Source: JACSRF01 sp963695505
GTDB taxonomy: Bacteria > Chloroflexota > Anaerolineae > Promineifilales > Promineifilaceae
DNA: 64,000 nt
Reading direction: 5' to 3'
NCBI GenBank assembly: GCA_963695505.1
Contig: CAVOGX010000015.1
Coordinates: 248,001-312,000 of the forward strand
The notes beneath the pieces were generated by a model. That model worked only from the letters and a program-made list of their open reading frames with translations. It searched no databases and was not told the DNA's origin. This document shows positions 34,969 to 44,398 of this stretch, in pieces. The first letter of the stretch is position 1. Each line of letters opens with the position of its first letter. A program made the position numbers and the translations under genes.

Positions 34969-36136
34969 ACGGCCACCAGAGATGGTCTGTGTCGTCCATT
35001 TTTAAATCTGCCAGCCGTGCCTGGCGCAACGCGGCAAAACGGGGCAGCATTTCTGCCAGGGAGTCGCCGCCCAGCTTTTCTAGCAGGGCATCCGCCAGTA
35101 CAAAAGCCACCATGGCCTCCACAATAACCACCCCCCTGGGCGTTGGGCAAAAGTCGGAGCGCTCATACTCCGTGGGCACTTCCTCCCCGCTGGCCAGGCT
35201 GACGGTGCGCTGCGGCGTGAGTGTGGTAGCAATTGGCTTCATGGCTGCGCGGACCACCAGTGGCTGCCCGGTAGTGATGCCGCCTTCCAGGCCCCCAGCG
35301 CGATTTGTGGGGCGGGTCAGATTTTCACCATCCAGCTCTATGGCGTCGTGGACGGCCGTTCCCGGCAGCCTGGTATTGGCAAATCCATCCCCAATCTCCA
35401 CCCCTTTCATGGCCTGAATGCTCAACACCGCCGCGCCCAGCCGGGCCTCCAGCCGCCGGTCCCACTGCATGTGAGACCCCAAACCGGGAGGCAGGCCCAA
35501 AGCCACCACTTCGATGACGCCGCCCAGCGTGTCTCGCGCCGCCATTATTTCGCGAATGCGTTCGCGCATGGGCTGCACCGCTGCCGGGTCGGGACAGCTC
35601 ACGTCATTTTCCAACGCATTGGCAAAACGCTGGCCCATGGGAATGGCAGACACGTTGGCCTCCACTTCGCCCAAGGAGCGCACGTAGCCGCCAATCTCAA
35701 TGCCAAACTGCGCCAAAAAATGGCGGCAAACCGCTCCCACAGCCACGCGTACGGCCGTTTCTCGCGCCGATGCCCGTTCCAAGCCGGGACGCAGGTCGGT
35801 GTAACCATACTTCACCGCTGCCCCCAAATCGACGTGACCAGGGCGCGGGGTGGTGAAGGGCGCAATGGCCTGGCCCTGCCAGCGCTCGTGGTTTAGATTC
35901 GCTACTTGCATAGCAATGGGCGAGCCAATGGTTTCTCCGGCCATGACACCGCCTAAAATTTGCACTTCGTCGCTTTCCAGCTTCATGCGCGGCCCCGCCC
36001 CGTACCCTTTTTGGCGGCGGGCCAAATCCCGGTTAATGACTTCCACCGGCAGAGGCAGACCGGCTGGCAAACCGTCCAAAATTACCGTCAGCACCGGTCC
36101 GTGGCTTTCCCCGGCAGTTAAAAATCGTAAAGGCAT
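34967..36136 (-). CDS. aroC: Chorismate synthase
   Basis: 389 residues. Final step to chorismate, FMN-dependent. LTAGESHGPVLTVILDG, RPGHVDLGAAVKYGY, RASARETA and the late RSDFCPTPRGVVI are all diagnostic. Intact, unlike the aro genes upstream of it. Confidence 0.97.
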   Translation of the reverse strand: MPLRFLTAGESHGPVLTVILDGLPAGLPLPVEVINRDLARRQKGYGAGPRMKLESDEVQILGGVMAGETIGSPIAMQVANLNHERWQGQAIAPFTTPRPGHVDLGAAVKYGYTDLRPGLERASARETAVRVAVGAVCRHFLAQFGIEIGGYVRSLGEVEANVSAIPMGQRFANALENDVSCPDPAAVQPMRERIREIMAARDTLGGVIEVVALGLPPGLGSHMQWDRRLEARLGAAVLSIQAMKGVEIGDGFANTRLPGTAVHDAIELDGENLTRPTNRAGGLEGGITTGQPLVVRAAMKPIATTLTPQRTVSLASGEEVPTEYERSDFCPTPRGVVIVEAMVAFVLADALLEKLGGDSLAEMLPRFAALRQARLADLKMDDTDHLWWP

Positions 36137-36147
36137 TTCTGCTCCAA

Positions 36148-36220
36148 TTCAGTGTTCAGTAGGCAGTGCGCAGTGTTCAGTTTGAAATGGCCTACTGGAC
36201 AGCGATTACTGGTTACTGGT
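36148..36220. repeat. Heptamer arrays between aroE and aroC
   Basis: TTCAGTG, TTCAGTA, GGCAGTG, CGCAGTG, TTCAGTT (36148-36182), then TTACTGG twice (about 36205-36218). The second stretch reaches into the last codons of aroE. Confidence 0.75.
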
Positions 36221-37072
36221 ATTAATCTCCAACTTTCCAAAATCCACAATTTTCCCCGTCCAGCGGGTAAAGGCCAGTGCGGCCTGCTCCTGAAGCATAC
36301 CCAGGCCGGTAGTGGCAGGCAATCCCGCAGCGCGGGCGTCGCGCACCAGCCTGGTTTCGCGGGGATTGTACACCAGGTCGTAAACGGCCGTTTTCGGGCA
36401 GCGGTAGCCCATCTGGCCACGGGGAAGCATTCATGTCAGGAGCCATCCCTAGTGGTGTGCAGTTGACCAACAGGCCAGGTATTATCCCGCGTAACGCTTC
36501 AACAGTCAGGGGAACGGCCGTTAGCGGTCCCGAAACGTGTTCTACCATAGCCGCCGTTAACGCTTTTGCCTGTGTGAGTTGGCGAGCCGCCACCGTCACC
36601 CCCCATCCGGCGCTGGCCAATGCATAAACAACGGCTCTGGCCGACCCGCCCGCGCCAAGAATGAGCGCAAACGGCCGTTTCCCAGAGTGGTGGCCCAAAA
36701 AGCGCTCCACATCGCGCATGAAGCCAGGGGCATCCGTGTTGTCACCATGTAATCGCCCGTTTCTCAGCCAAATTGTGTTTACTGCGCCAATTGCTTTTGC
36801 CGTTGGCGTCAATTCATCCAAATATGGGATCACCCTCTGCTTGTGGGGTATCGTCACATTCAACCCATGCAGCGCTCCCAACCGCACTTGCTCCAACAAT
36901 GTAGCAAGGCTCACCGCGTCCTCTGGGGGTACAGCATATAAGTCATAGATACCCTTGCAATCCCGCTGCCTTAAGCGCGGCGTTGTGCAGCTTTGGTGAA
37001 AGGCTATGGTCTAAAGGATAGCCTGTCAAGCCCAGGTGGATATTCTGTAAGCGTTGAAGGGGAATCGGTCAT
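36206..37072 (-). CDS. aroE: Shikimate dehydrogenase, three frameshifts
   Basis: Reduces 3-dehydroshikimate with NADPH. GYPLDHSLSPKLHNAA is the shikimate-binding start, followed by NVTIPHKQ, GDNTDAPGF and LGAGGSARAVVYAL. The frame must change near 37045, near 36945 and near 36395; in each case removing one base restores the expected motif (for the last, LPKTAVYDLVYNP). As assembled no complete enzyme is made, though the rest of the pathway is present, so sequencing error is likely. Confidence 0.85.
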
Positions 37073-37102
37073 TTTGAGCAGTGAAGGGCAGGCTTTAAAC
37101 AC

Positions 37103-38424
37103 TCACCCAAGGTGTTTCACGCTTGCGCCCAGTTTTGTCAATTTTTCCGCAAAATCGGGGAAGGATTCATGAATAATCTGGGCATTTTGCACGGTGACCC
37201 CATCGATGGACCGCAGTCCCGCCACAGCCAGAGACATGGCCAGCCGGTGGTCACCGTGAGGATTGATGACGCCGCCTTGCAGTTGGGAACGGCCGTTTAT
37301 CATAAAGCCATCCGGTAATTCCTTCACCTCTGCGCCAATGGCTTGAAGCTGCTGGCACAAAGCCGTAATCCGGTCCGACTCCTTATGGCGCAGTTCTGCT
37401 GCCTCGCGGACAACAGTTTGTCCTTCGGCCAGGGCCGCTGCTACTGCAAAAACGGGAAACTCATCAATCATGCGCACAACCAGATCGCCGCCAATCTCTG
37501 TACCTCGCAGCTCCCCGGCACGAATGGTCAGGTCGCCCACCGGTTCACCACTCACTTCCCCGGCGTTGCTGACGGCAATGTCGGCTCCCATCTCCCGCAA
37601 AGCATCCAGCAGCCCCGTGCGCGTCGGGTTTAGTTCCACGCCGGTGAGCACTATTTCGCTGCCCGGGACGATAAGCCCCGCCACAATCAGAAATGCCGCC
37701 GCCGATACGTCTCCCGGAATAGCTATACGCAGCGGTTGCAGCGGTTCCTTCGGTGGATACAACGTGACGCCCCGACCACCATCAGTGGCTGTCCATGACG
37801 TCACCTGTACGCCCATGGCATGCAACATGCGCTCGGTATGGTCGCGAGAGGGACCGGGTTCTGTTAGCGTTAATGGGCCATCTGCGGCCAATCGCCGCCA
37901 GCAGCAGGGCAGATTTAACCTGGGCACTGGCCACGGAGAGCGTATAGTCTATTGCAGTTAATGGGTATGTCGTTCTCCCCAAAGTCAACGGCGCGCAGCC
38001 AGCGGTAGCAGTAATGCCAACGCCCATCTGCTGTAATGGCTGCACGATGCGCCCCATGGGACGGCGGCGCAGACCGGCACTGCCATCCAGCACCGCTTCT
38101 ACCCCAATAGCCGCCAGGGCTCCCGCCAACATGCGCATGGTTGTCCCGGAATTCCCACAATCGATTGGTTCAGCAGGAGCACGCCAGCCTTGCAAACCAC
38201 GGCCCTGCACGGTGAGAGTGGTCCCCTCTAACTGCCAGGATACACCCAGGGCAGTTAGCGCATTGAGCATAGCCTGGGTAACACCTGAAACCAGCAGATT
38301 CTGCACGCGGCTCTCGCCATCAGCCAACGCGGCAAATAAAATGGCGCGATGAGAAATGGATTTATCTCCCGCAAGGGTTGCGATACCTTGTAGAGGCCGG
38401 CCGGGAGAGGCTGGTGAGGGTCAT
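37103..38424 (-). CDS. aroA: EPSP synthase, two frameshifts
   Basis: 3-phosphoshikimate 1-carboxyvinyltransferase. AGDKSISHRAILFAAL, CGNSGTTMRMLAGAL, GDVSAAAFLIVAG, RHKESDRI and GDHRLAMSLAVAGL are present in order. One shift lies near 38395 (CGGCCGGCC), just after the ATG, and one near 37890 (GCGATTGGCC). Each is repaired by one deletion to give about 440 residues. The start has no clear ribosome-binding site, so it is the least certain part. Confidence 0.87.
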
Positions 38425-38456
38425 GGAAGGTTTATTCATTGTAATTAGCCTATTTC

Positions 38457-39306
38457 TCAGGCCAGGTGGCGGCGGCGGATTGCGCCCTGGCGCAACTTTT
38501 TTTGCATGGCGGTCTCATTGCCCGCGGTTAAATCTGCTTCCAGAGCATCTAACCGAAGGCGAAATTGTTCCAGGGCAGACAAGACCTGCTCACGGTTAGT
38601 AAACAAGATATCCAGCATCATGTGTTGAGAAGAAGCAGCAACCCTTGTCGTGCTGCGAAAACCTGGCCCAACCATAGGCGACACTTCCACAGGGGTAGCG
38701 GCAGCCAACGCATTGGCAATCAAATAGGGGGCGTGGCTGGTAGCAGCTACCCAACGGTCGTGGGTCTCGGGGTCTAGCCAGAGGGGCTGGGCGTTAACGG
38801 CCGTTGCCAATTGCACAGCCATCTGCCGGGCACGCAGAGAAGAGCGGGGCAGCAAGGTGAAGGCAAATGGCGCGCCCTGGTAAAGCAGCGGGTCCGCATT
38901 CGCCAGTGACCCCACCTCCTTGCCGCACATGGGATGTCCACCAACAGGGTCATATTGCTCCGGTAAGTGCGCCATTTTATCGGTAATAACCTGCTTGGTG
39001 GAACCCAAATCCATGATGAGAGCGGGATTAGGGTGCCATTGGGGCACCGTTTGCAGCAGATTCAAAATTGCGCGAACCGGAGCGGCCAAAACCAGCACAT
39101 CAGCAGGAGGTAGGTCAGCCGGGTCGGTGCTGATGGCATCCACGATGCCTTTGGACTGCAGCCAGGTGAAGGGTGGCGCGGTCGGGGTCGGCGCCGTAGA
39201 GGGCAGCACAGCGACCGCGAAGGCCAAGGGCGAGGGAGCCTCCCATCAGCCCTAAGCCGATGATGGAAATACGCGCTTCAGCAAGGTTAAAGCCGGAATT
39301 GGACAT
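38457..39306 (-). CDS. tyrA: Prephenate dehydrogenase, one frameshift
   Basis: SIIGLGLMGGSLALGLRG is the nucleotide-binding motif; VGGHPMCGKEVGS and SHAPYLIANALA carry substrate and catalytic residues. Converts prephenate to 4-hydroxyphenylpyruvate for tyrosine. The frame breaks near 39165 (CCTGGCTG); deleting one base joins ATLHL to LQSKGIVDA. Its start overlaps the aroF end by 20 bases. Confidence 0.87.
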
Positions 39307-40365
39307 GAATTATGGGTTGGAAACGGCCGTTGCCAACGGTTAAGGCAGGGGCCAGATTTCGTCCAATAGCTTCTGCAATTTTCCGCACTTGGCGCACCAT
39401 CTCCGCAAATCGTTCCGGCTTTAACGATTGACCACCGTCTGAGGCTGCTTCGTCCGGCTGAGGGTGCACTTCCACAATTAAACCGTCTGCCCCGGCAGCA
39501 ATGCCGGCACGGGCGATAGCAGTTACGAAAGCCCAGTTGCCGGTGCTGTGGCTGGGGTCCAAGATAACCGGCAAATGGGTCAGCGACTTCAGCACGGGAA
39601 TGGCATTGATGTCTGTGGTGTTGCCTGGTTGCCGTCTCAAACGTGCGGATGCCACGTTCGCATAACATTACCCGGCGGTTGCCATGTGACAAAATGTATT
39701 CCGCAGCCATTAACAGCTCTTGAATGGTTGCCGACATGCCCCGTTTTAACAGCACAGGAAACTGACTTTCGCCAACTTCGTGCAGCAAGGTATAGTTTTG
39801 CATATTGCGTGCGCCAATTTGCAGTACGTCGGCATACTCCATCACCATTGGAACCTTGCTAACCGACATGACCTCGGTGACGACGGCCAAACCTGTTTGC
39901 TCTCGCGCTTCGGCCAGGTATTGCAAGCCTTCTTCGCCTAATCCCTGGAAGGAGTAAGGCGACGTGCGTGGTTTGAACGCACCACCACGAAGTGCATGGC
40001 CGCCGGCTTCGCGTACAGCGTGGGCTGTTTCCAGGAGCTGTTCACGGCTTTCAACTGAACAAGGCCCGGCAATGATGATAATATCGTTGCCCCCAATGGA
40101 TTGTCCCCCAAATTCAACTTTTGTATCCTCAGGTATAAATTCGCGGGAGGCAATTTTGTAGGGGCGCGTGATCCGCATTATTTGTTCTATATCCAGCCAG
40201 GTGCATGTAATTCTCTGGCTGAATTTTGCGGCTGTCGCCAACCACGCCAATCACCGTGCGCTCTGCACCGCTGGACAGGTGCACTTGCAGCCCGCTTGCC
40301 TCAACCCTTGCCACCACCGAACTAATTTGTTCCTGCGTGGCGTCTGCATGCATAACTATCATCAT
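39287..40365 (-). CDS. aroF: DAHP synthase, AroG/KDOPS-type with N-terminal ferredoxin-like domain, two frameshifts
   Basis: First step of the shikimate pathway. An N-terminal 70-residue regulatory domain (MIVMHADATQEQISS) precedes the barrel: IIAGPCSVESREQLLETA, GGAFKPRTSPYSFQGLG, QIGARNMQNYTLL, CERGIRTFE and LDPSHSTGN. This is the AroA-I-beta type found in Bacillus and Thermotoga. Shifts lie near 40190 and near 39640; each needs removal of one base. GGGAG precedes ATG 40365. Confidence 0.88.
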
Positions 40366-40473
40366 AATGGTTTTCTCCCTTTTTAATGGCGAAGAATGAA
40401 TGGTTATGGATTGAATTATTCACGCCATTTCTCTTTCTCTCTCCACGTACATCACTTATCATGACTAATGCAA

Positions 40474-40870
40474 CTAACGGTGCTGCTTACGGCAAACCGT
40501 GGGGTTCAGGTCGGGTCGAAGGGTGGCAGCTTTACCCAGGTAAACGTGATTGACTTGTGCCTGAGCTAGAGGGGGTGTTCCAATGAATTAGCACCCTAAG
40601 GCAACGCGGGAGCCCACCGGGAACTGGGATTTCCTGGGCACAAAGCAAAGGTACTTGGGTCCAACCCAAGCTGCGCGCCGCGACGGCTGGATAAATGGCA
40701 TTCAAGTCTGGCGTCAGGGTAAAGAATACTGAAGCAATTTCCCCAGCCTGTAAAGCCGGGTTTGCATTCTTGTATGGCCTGCAAAAGCTGCGTAGCGCCT
40801 CTAAAATAGCATCTTTACTATTTTCTGTGACGTCAATAGCCCCACGAATTCCGTGAACGGCAGTTTGCAT
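40474..40870 (-). CDS. aroH: Chorismate mutase AroH type, one frameshift
   Basis: VHGIRGAIDVTEN, FFTLTPDLNAIYPA and VPLLCAQEIPVPGGLPRCLRVLIHWNT define the trimeric AroH family, which makes prephenate. The assembled frame stops at 40532, but after the C5 run at about 40572 the next frame reads HVYLGKAATLRPDL, the expected C-terminus, ending at 40474. AAGGAG precedes the ATG. First gene of the aro operon, 40 bases behind the attenuator hairpin. Confidence 0.85.
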
Positions 40871-40910
40871 ATTCGTGCTCCTTCGCGTTGCCAGTTCAAA
40901 TTAGTAGCAA

Positions 40911-40939
40911 AAAGCGCGAGGCTGCTGGCCTCGCGCTTT
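40911..40939 (-). terminator. Attenuator terminator in front of aroH
   Basis: A perfect twelve-pair stem AAAGCGCGAGGC/GCCTCGCGCTTT with a five-base loop, followed on the minus strand by TTTTTGCT. Only 40 bases separate it from the aroH ATG, leaving little room for another promoter. CCAGCAG at 40974-40980 can pair with CTGCTGG at 40922-40928, the loop and inner stem, so an antiterminator is possible. Confidence 0.7.
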
Positions 40940-41067
40940 GTCTGTCGTTTTCTCAACCTTACTTCAGACGGCACCAGCAGAATCCAATTAGTGGATTCCA
41001 AAATAATAGAGCGCCAGTAAATGGAAGAATTGTTAGTCATCTACCATCCTTCGTGGGAAGCGCGCAA

Positions 41068-41096
41068 AGTCTAGCGCAGCGGTAGAATTGTGTCAA
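41068..41096 (-). promoter_or_regulatory. Promoter of the aro operon leader
   Basis: On the minus strand a perfect TTGACA, a 17-base spacer and TAGACT. Transcription would start near 41061. An ATG at 41040 with AAGGATGG upstream opens a leader frame with Tyr-Trp at codons 8-9 and Trp at codon 19, before the attenuator hairpin. The frame as assembled runs on into aroH, so its end is uncertain. Confidence 0.65.
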
Positions 41097-41112
41097 GTTG
41101 AATTTAAGATCG

Positions 41113-42755
41113 TTAGCCAACTTCACCCACCTCTGCCAGATAGTCGGTATAGCCGCCCAAAAACTCGGTTAGCTGTCCATCACGAAGTTCCACAACGCGG
41201 TCGACCACCTTATCTAGAAAGTAGCGATCGTGGGAAATCACCAACAGCGTACCCACGAACTCGTCCAAAGTTTCTTCCAACACTTCGATGGAAGTAATGT
41301 CCAGGTTATTGGTTGGTTCATCAAGCAGAAGCAAATTCGGCCGTTCCAGGACCAATTTTGCCAACTGCATGCGGCTGCGTTCGCCACCGCTGAGACGTGC
41401 CAATGGGCTGCTGCATTTGATCGTAGGTGAATAGAAAGCGATGTAAAAAGGCCACGGCCGTTTCTCGCGTGACGGGGGCAGTTTGCCGTATCGCAGTAAT
41501 CAAATCCTGCTCGTAATCGAGGGTTTCATGCTCCTGGGCATAGTAGCCAATCTTGCTGCTGGGGCCTATCTTGACTTCGCCAGCTGGAATTTGCTCAGGA
41601 TGAAGCAGCTGGCGCAGCAGCATAGACTTGCCTGCGCCGTTTGGACCAACCAACCCCACCCGCTCGCCGTGCCAGAGGGTGAGGTTTAAGCCTTTGTAAA
41701 GATAACGGCCGTTATCAAAACGCTTTGCCACATTCACCAACTCAATGACTTTCTTGCTGCCCCGCCAGCCCTGCAAATCCAACGACATACGCTTTACTTC
41801 AGCTACTTTTTCAACCTTATCCATTTTGTCAAGCATTTTTTGGCGGCTGCGAGCCTGGCGAATGTGCCGTTCATTCACCACCATAGACGGCCCACAACTC
41901 AAAGCGCTTGATGGCCGCTTCGATTCGGGCAATCTCCTTCTGTTGGGCAGCATAAAGCTGCTGTTGGCGCAGGCGACGCAACTCGCGCTCATTGACGTAC
42001 GCTGTGTAGTTGCCGGAATAAAGGGTTAAACGGCCGTTTTCCAATTCGGCGATATGCGTCGCCACTTCGTCCAGCAAATAACGGTCGTGAGAAATAATGA
42101 CCACACACCCCTCATACTGGCGAATCAATCGCTCCAGGAGGCGCTTGGCGGGAATGTCCAGATGGTTATCTGGTTCATCCAGCAGCAATAGCTTTGGCTG
42201 TTGCACTATCAGCTTGGCCAGCATCACCAGCTTTTTCTGCCCGCCGCTGAGAACCTCTGTGGGAACATCCCATTGTTCAGCATCCATTCCCAGGCGCGAT
42301 AACGCCTCTTTCACCTGGCTCTGGTAGCGCGGCCCGCCAAGCCGCTCATAGTGCATAAGCAGCCGTTCATGTTGAGCCATAACTCGCTCTAAACGGTTGG
42401 GGTCGCCGTAAATCGCCGGATCACCCATGCGCGCCTCCAGATTAGCCATCTCAAATTCTAGCTCCGCTAATTGAGGAACGGCCGTTAACGTTTCCTCCAA
42501 TACCGTGCGTCCGGGGGGTAGCTCCGGCTCCTGTTCCAGCCTGCCCCAGCTCAACCCTGACTGGCGGAAGATATTGCCAGAATCGGTCGGCAATTCCTGG
42601 GCGATGAGCTTCATCAAGGTTGTTTTACCCGCACCGTTGGGACCAACCAACCCCACGCGCTGTTGATCCTGGATCTCCCAGCTCAACTCATCGAAGATGG
42701 GACGCCCACTCAGGCTAACACTTACTTTGTCCAGATTGACCAATATTTCTGCCAT
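41113..42755 (-). CDS. ABC-F family ATPase, two frameshifts
   Basis: Two ABC cassettes without membrane segments: Walker A GPNGAGKTTLMKL and GPNGAGKSMLLRQLL, signatures LSGGQKKLVMLAKL and LSGGERSRMQLAKLV, and Walker B LLLDEPDNHLDIP and LLLDEPTNNLD. A charged linker (RQKMLDKMDKVEKVAEV) joins them. ABC-F proteins act on the ribosome, in translation or antibiotic protection. Shifts near 41885 and near 41404 are each repaired by removing one G. ATG 42755 has GAGGA upstream. Preceded by its own attenuator. Confidence 0.88.
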
Positions 42756-42806
42756 GTTGTCATTCCTCAGGCCATGGCGCAATCCCCCTCTGGCCACTGA
42801 ACAAAA

Positions 42807-42831
42807 AAGCCGGGGCATTGCGCCTCGGCTT
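42807..42831 (-). terminator. Attenuator in the ABC-F leader
   Basis: AAGCCGGGGC pairs with GCCTCGGCTT (one G-U), followed by TTTTTTG on the minus strand, upstream of the ABC-F start. The strand 42812-42824 can instead pair with 42776-42787 (GGCGCAAT with ATTGCGCC plus CCCC with GGGG), which destroys the terminator. This is the geometry of ribosome-mediated attenuation known for ARE ABC-F genes. Confidence 0.65.
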
Positions 42832-42882
42832 CTATGATTCTCAGGGTTGAAAGTTTACATAACAAACAAGAAGAAGGCGCGT

Positions 42883-42960
42883 TTAACTACCTTCCGCCAC
42901 AATTGACCCCCGCCGGTGCAGGCGAAACGGCCGTTTTGAATCTGCTAGCTCATGCATCAT
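42883..42960 (-). CDS. Possible 25-residue leader peptide upstream of ABC-F
   Basis: ATG 42960 to TAA, product MMHELADSKRPFRLHRRGS and six more residues. It ends 52 bases before the attenuator hairpin. No Shine-Dalgarno sequence. The basic KRPFRLHRR stretch contains one ACGGCCGT copy (42927). A weak promoter (TTGCTT-17-TATGCT) lies upstream. Position suggests a leader peptide; coding status unproven. Confidence 0.35.
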   Translation of the reverse strand: MMHELADSKRPFRLHRRGSIVAEGS

Positions 42961-43039
42961 AGGGAAAAGCATATCTCATACACCCTGGACAAGCAAGAAT
43001 TTATTCGACGGCGAGGCTAATTCGTCTATACTTCAACCT

Positions 43040-44359
43040 ATGCGACGCCATTCAGTTCTTAGCCTCATACTTGTTCTACTGCTACTGCTTGCAGCATGCG
43101 ATTTGCAACAGAGCAGCACGCAACCCAACACCAACACTCCCCTTCCCCCAACCCCCACACCAGGAGCCACACCGGCGCCACAGCTTACGCCTGATTTAAC
43201 TGCGCCCATTACCGCCACATTGACTACGCGGACTATTATTATCTGGCTTCCACCGGAAATCGCCACACGAACCACGCTTGGTGCAGATACACTCCTGGAC
43301 CAAATTGCTGAGGTAGCTGCAAACTTGCCCGATGTTGAAATTCGCATTGAACAAAAGGCTGTAAGTGGTCAGGGCGGTATGCTCAGTTATTTGCGAACGG
43401 GGCGCATTGTAGCCCCGGATATTTTGCCAGATCTTATTGTTCTGCCCACAGAACAGCTCGTTTCTTCCTTCAATGATAGCCTCATCTACCCATTGGATGG
43501 GCTGCTGGAAGAAGAAATGCTGGATGCGCTTTATCCGGCAGCGCGCGCTATGGCCCAACCCGACACGCAAATCATGGGTTATCCTTTTGCATTGACCGGG
43601 CTTGGCCACCTGGCTTACACGCCGGGCGCACTTGGAGATGCACCTATACTCACCTGGGACGATTTCCTGGCGCTGGCTGAACAGAGCTTGATCATTGCCG
43701 GGTCTGGCCGACCGGGCGCTGTGCTGGCACTGCAAATGTACCTGGATGCCGGGGGAACGCTTACAAACGAAGCCGGACAGCCGACATTGCAGGTAACGCC
43801 CTTAACCTTAGCCCTAGAACAAATAGCTGCCGGACGCGCATCAGGCTTTATTTTGAATCAAAGCAGCAGTGCCGTGTCGGTAGCTGAAACGTGGCAGCTT
43901 TTTGTGGAGGGCACATCGACAATCGTGCAGACTACCTCTGACCAAATTCTATTGTCACAATCCGCTGACTTAAGCCCGGATTTTGCTCCTTTTCCAGGGA
44001 TAAATGGGCACCTGGTGCCCATTGTAAACGGTTGGGCTTGGGCTATAAGCACCTCAGAGGTAGCGCAGCAAGAGCTGGCAGTAGAGGTAATGCTAGGGCT
44101 TATAAACGACACCAGACTGGCAACGTGGAGCTTCCAAAGTGGTATTTTGCCCGCGCAACAAGCTGCATTCTCATTGTGGCCACAAGAAAATGCTTATGTA
44201 TCATTCTTGGGAGAAGAACTGGCACGAGCACGGCCGTTTCCCAGTTCTGCTAACAATACCATCATGGGCATATTAGGAAATGCAGTGGTAGACGTACTCA
44301 GCCAGACAAAAACCCCCCAGCTTGCCGCGGAAGAAGCATCTGCCACTTTGCAGCCGTAG
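43040..44359 (+). CDS. ABC-type solute-binding lipoprotein
   Basis: 439 residues. Lipoprotein signal with lipobox LLAACDL, a Thr/Pro-rich tether, then a family-1 extracellular binding fold (PDILPDLIVLPTEQL, MGYPFALTGLGHLAYTP). Family members bind sugars or other small solutes. No permease or ATPase is adjacent, so it may serve a transporter elsewhere. Divergent from the ABC-F gene. Confidence 0.82.
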   Translation: MRRHSVLSLILVLLLLLAACDLQQSSTQPNTNTPLPPTPTPGATPAPQLTPDLTAPITATLTTRTIIIWLPPEIATRTTLGADTLLDQIAEVAANLPDVEIRIEQKAVSGQGGMLSYLRTGRIVAPDILPDLIVLPTEQLVSSFNDSLIYPLDGLLEEEMLDALYPAARAMAQPDTQIMGYPFALTGLGHLAYTPGALGDAPILTWDDFLALAEQSLIIAGSGRPGAVLALQMYLDAGGTLTNEAGQPTLQVTPLTLALEQIAAGRASGFILNQSSSAVSVAETWQLFVEGTSTIVQTTSDQILLSQSADLSPDFAPFPGINGHLVPIVNGWAWAISTSEVAQQELAVEVMLGLINDTRLATWSFQSGILPAQQAAFSLWPQENAYVSFLGEELARARPFPSSANNTIMGILGNAVVDVLSQTKTPQLAAEEASATLQP

Positions 44360-44398
44360 CAAGGTAATTGCGCGGTATAATCAAAAAGAAGTTAAGAC

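Noticed and set aside
40801..41040. 79-residue ORF upstream of aroH as a protein gene
   Set aside because: It runs through a terminator hairpin and overlaps aroH out of frame; a short leader ORF with a local base error fits better.
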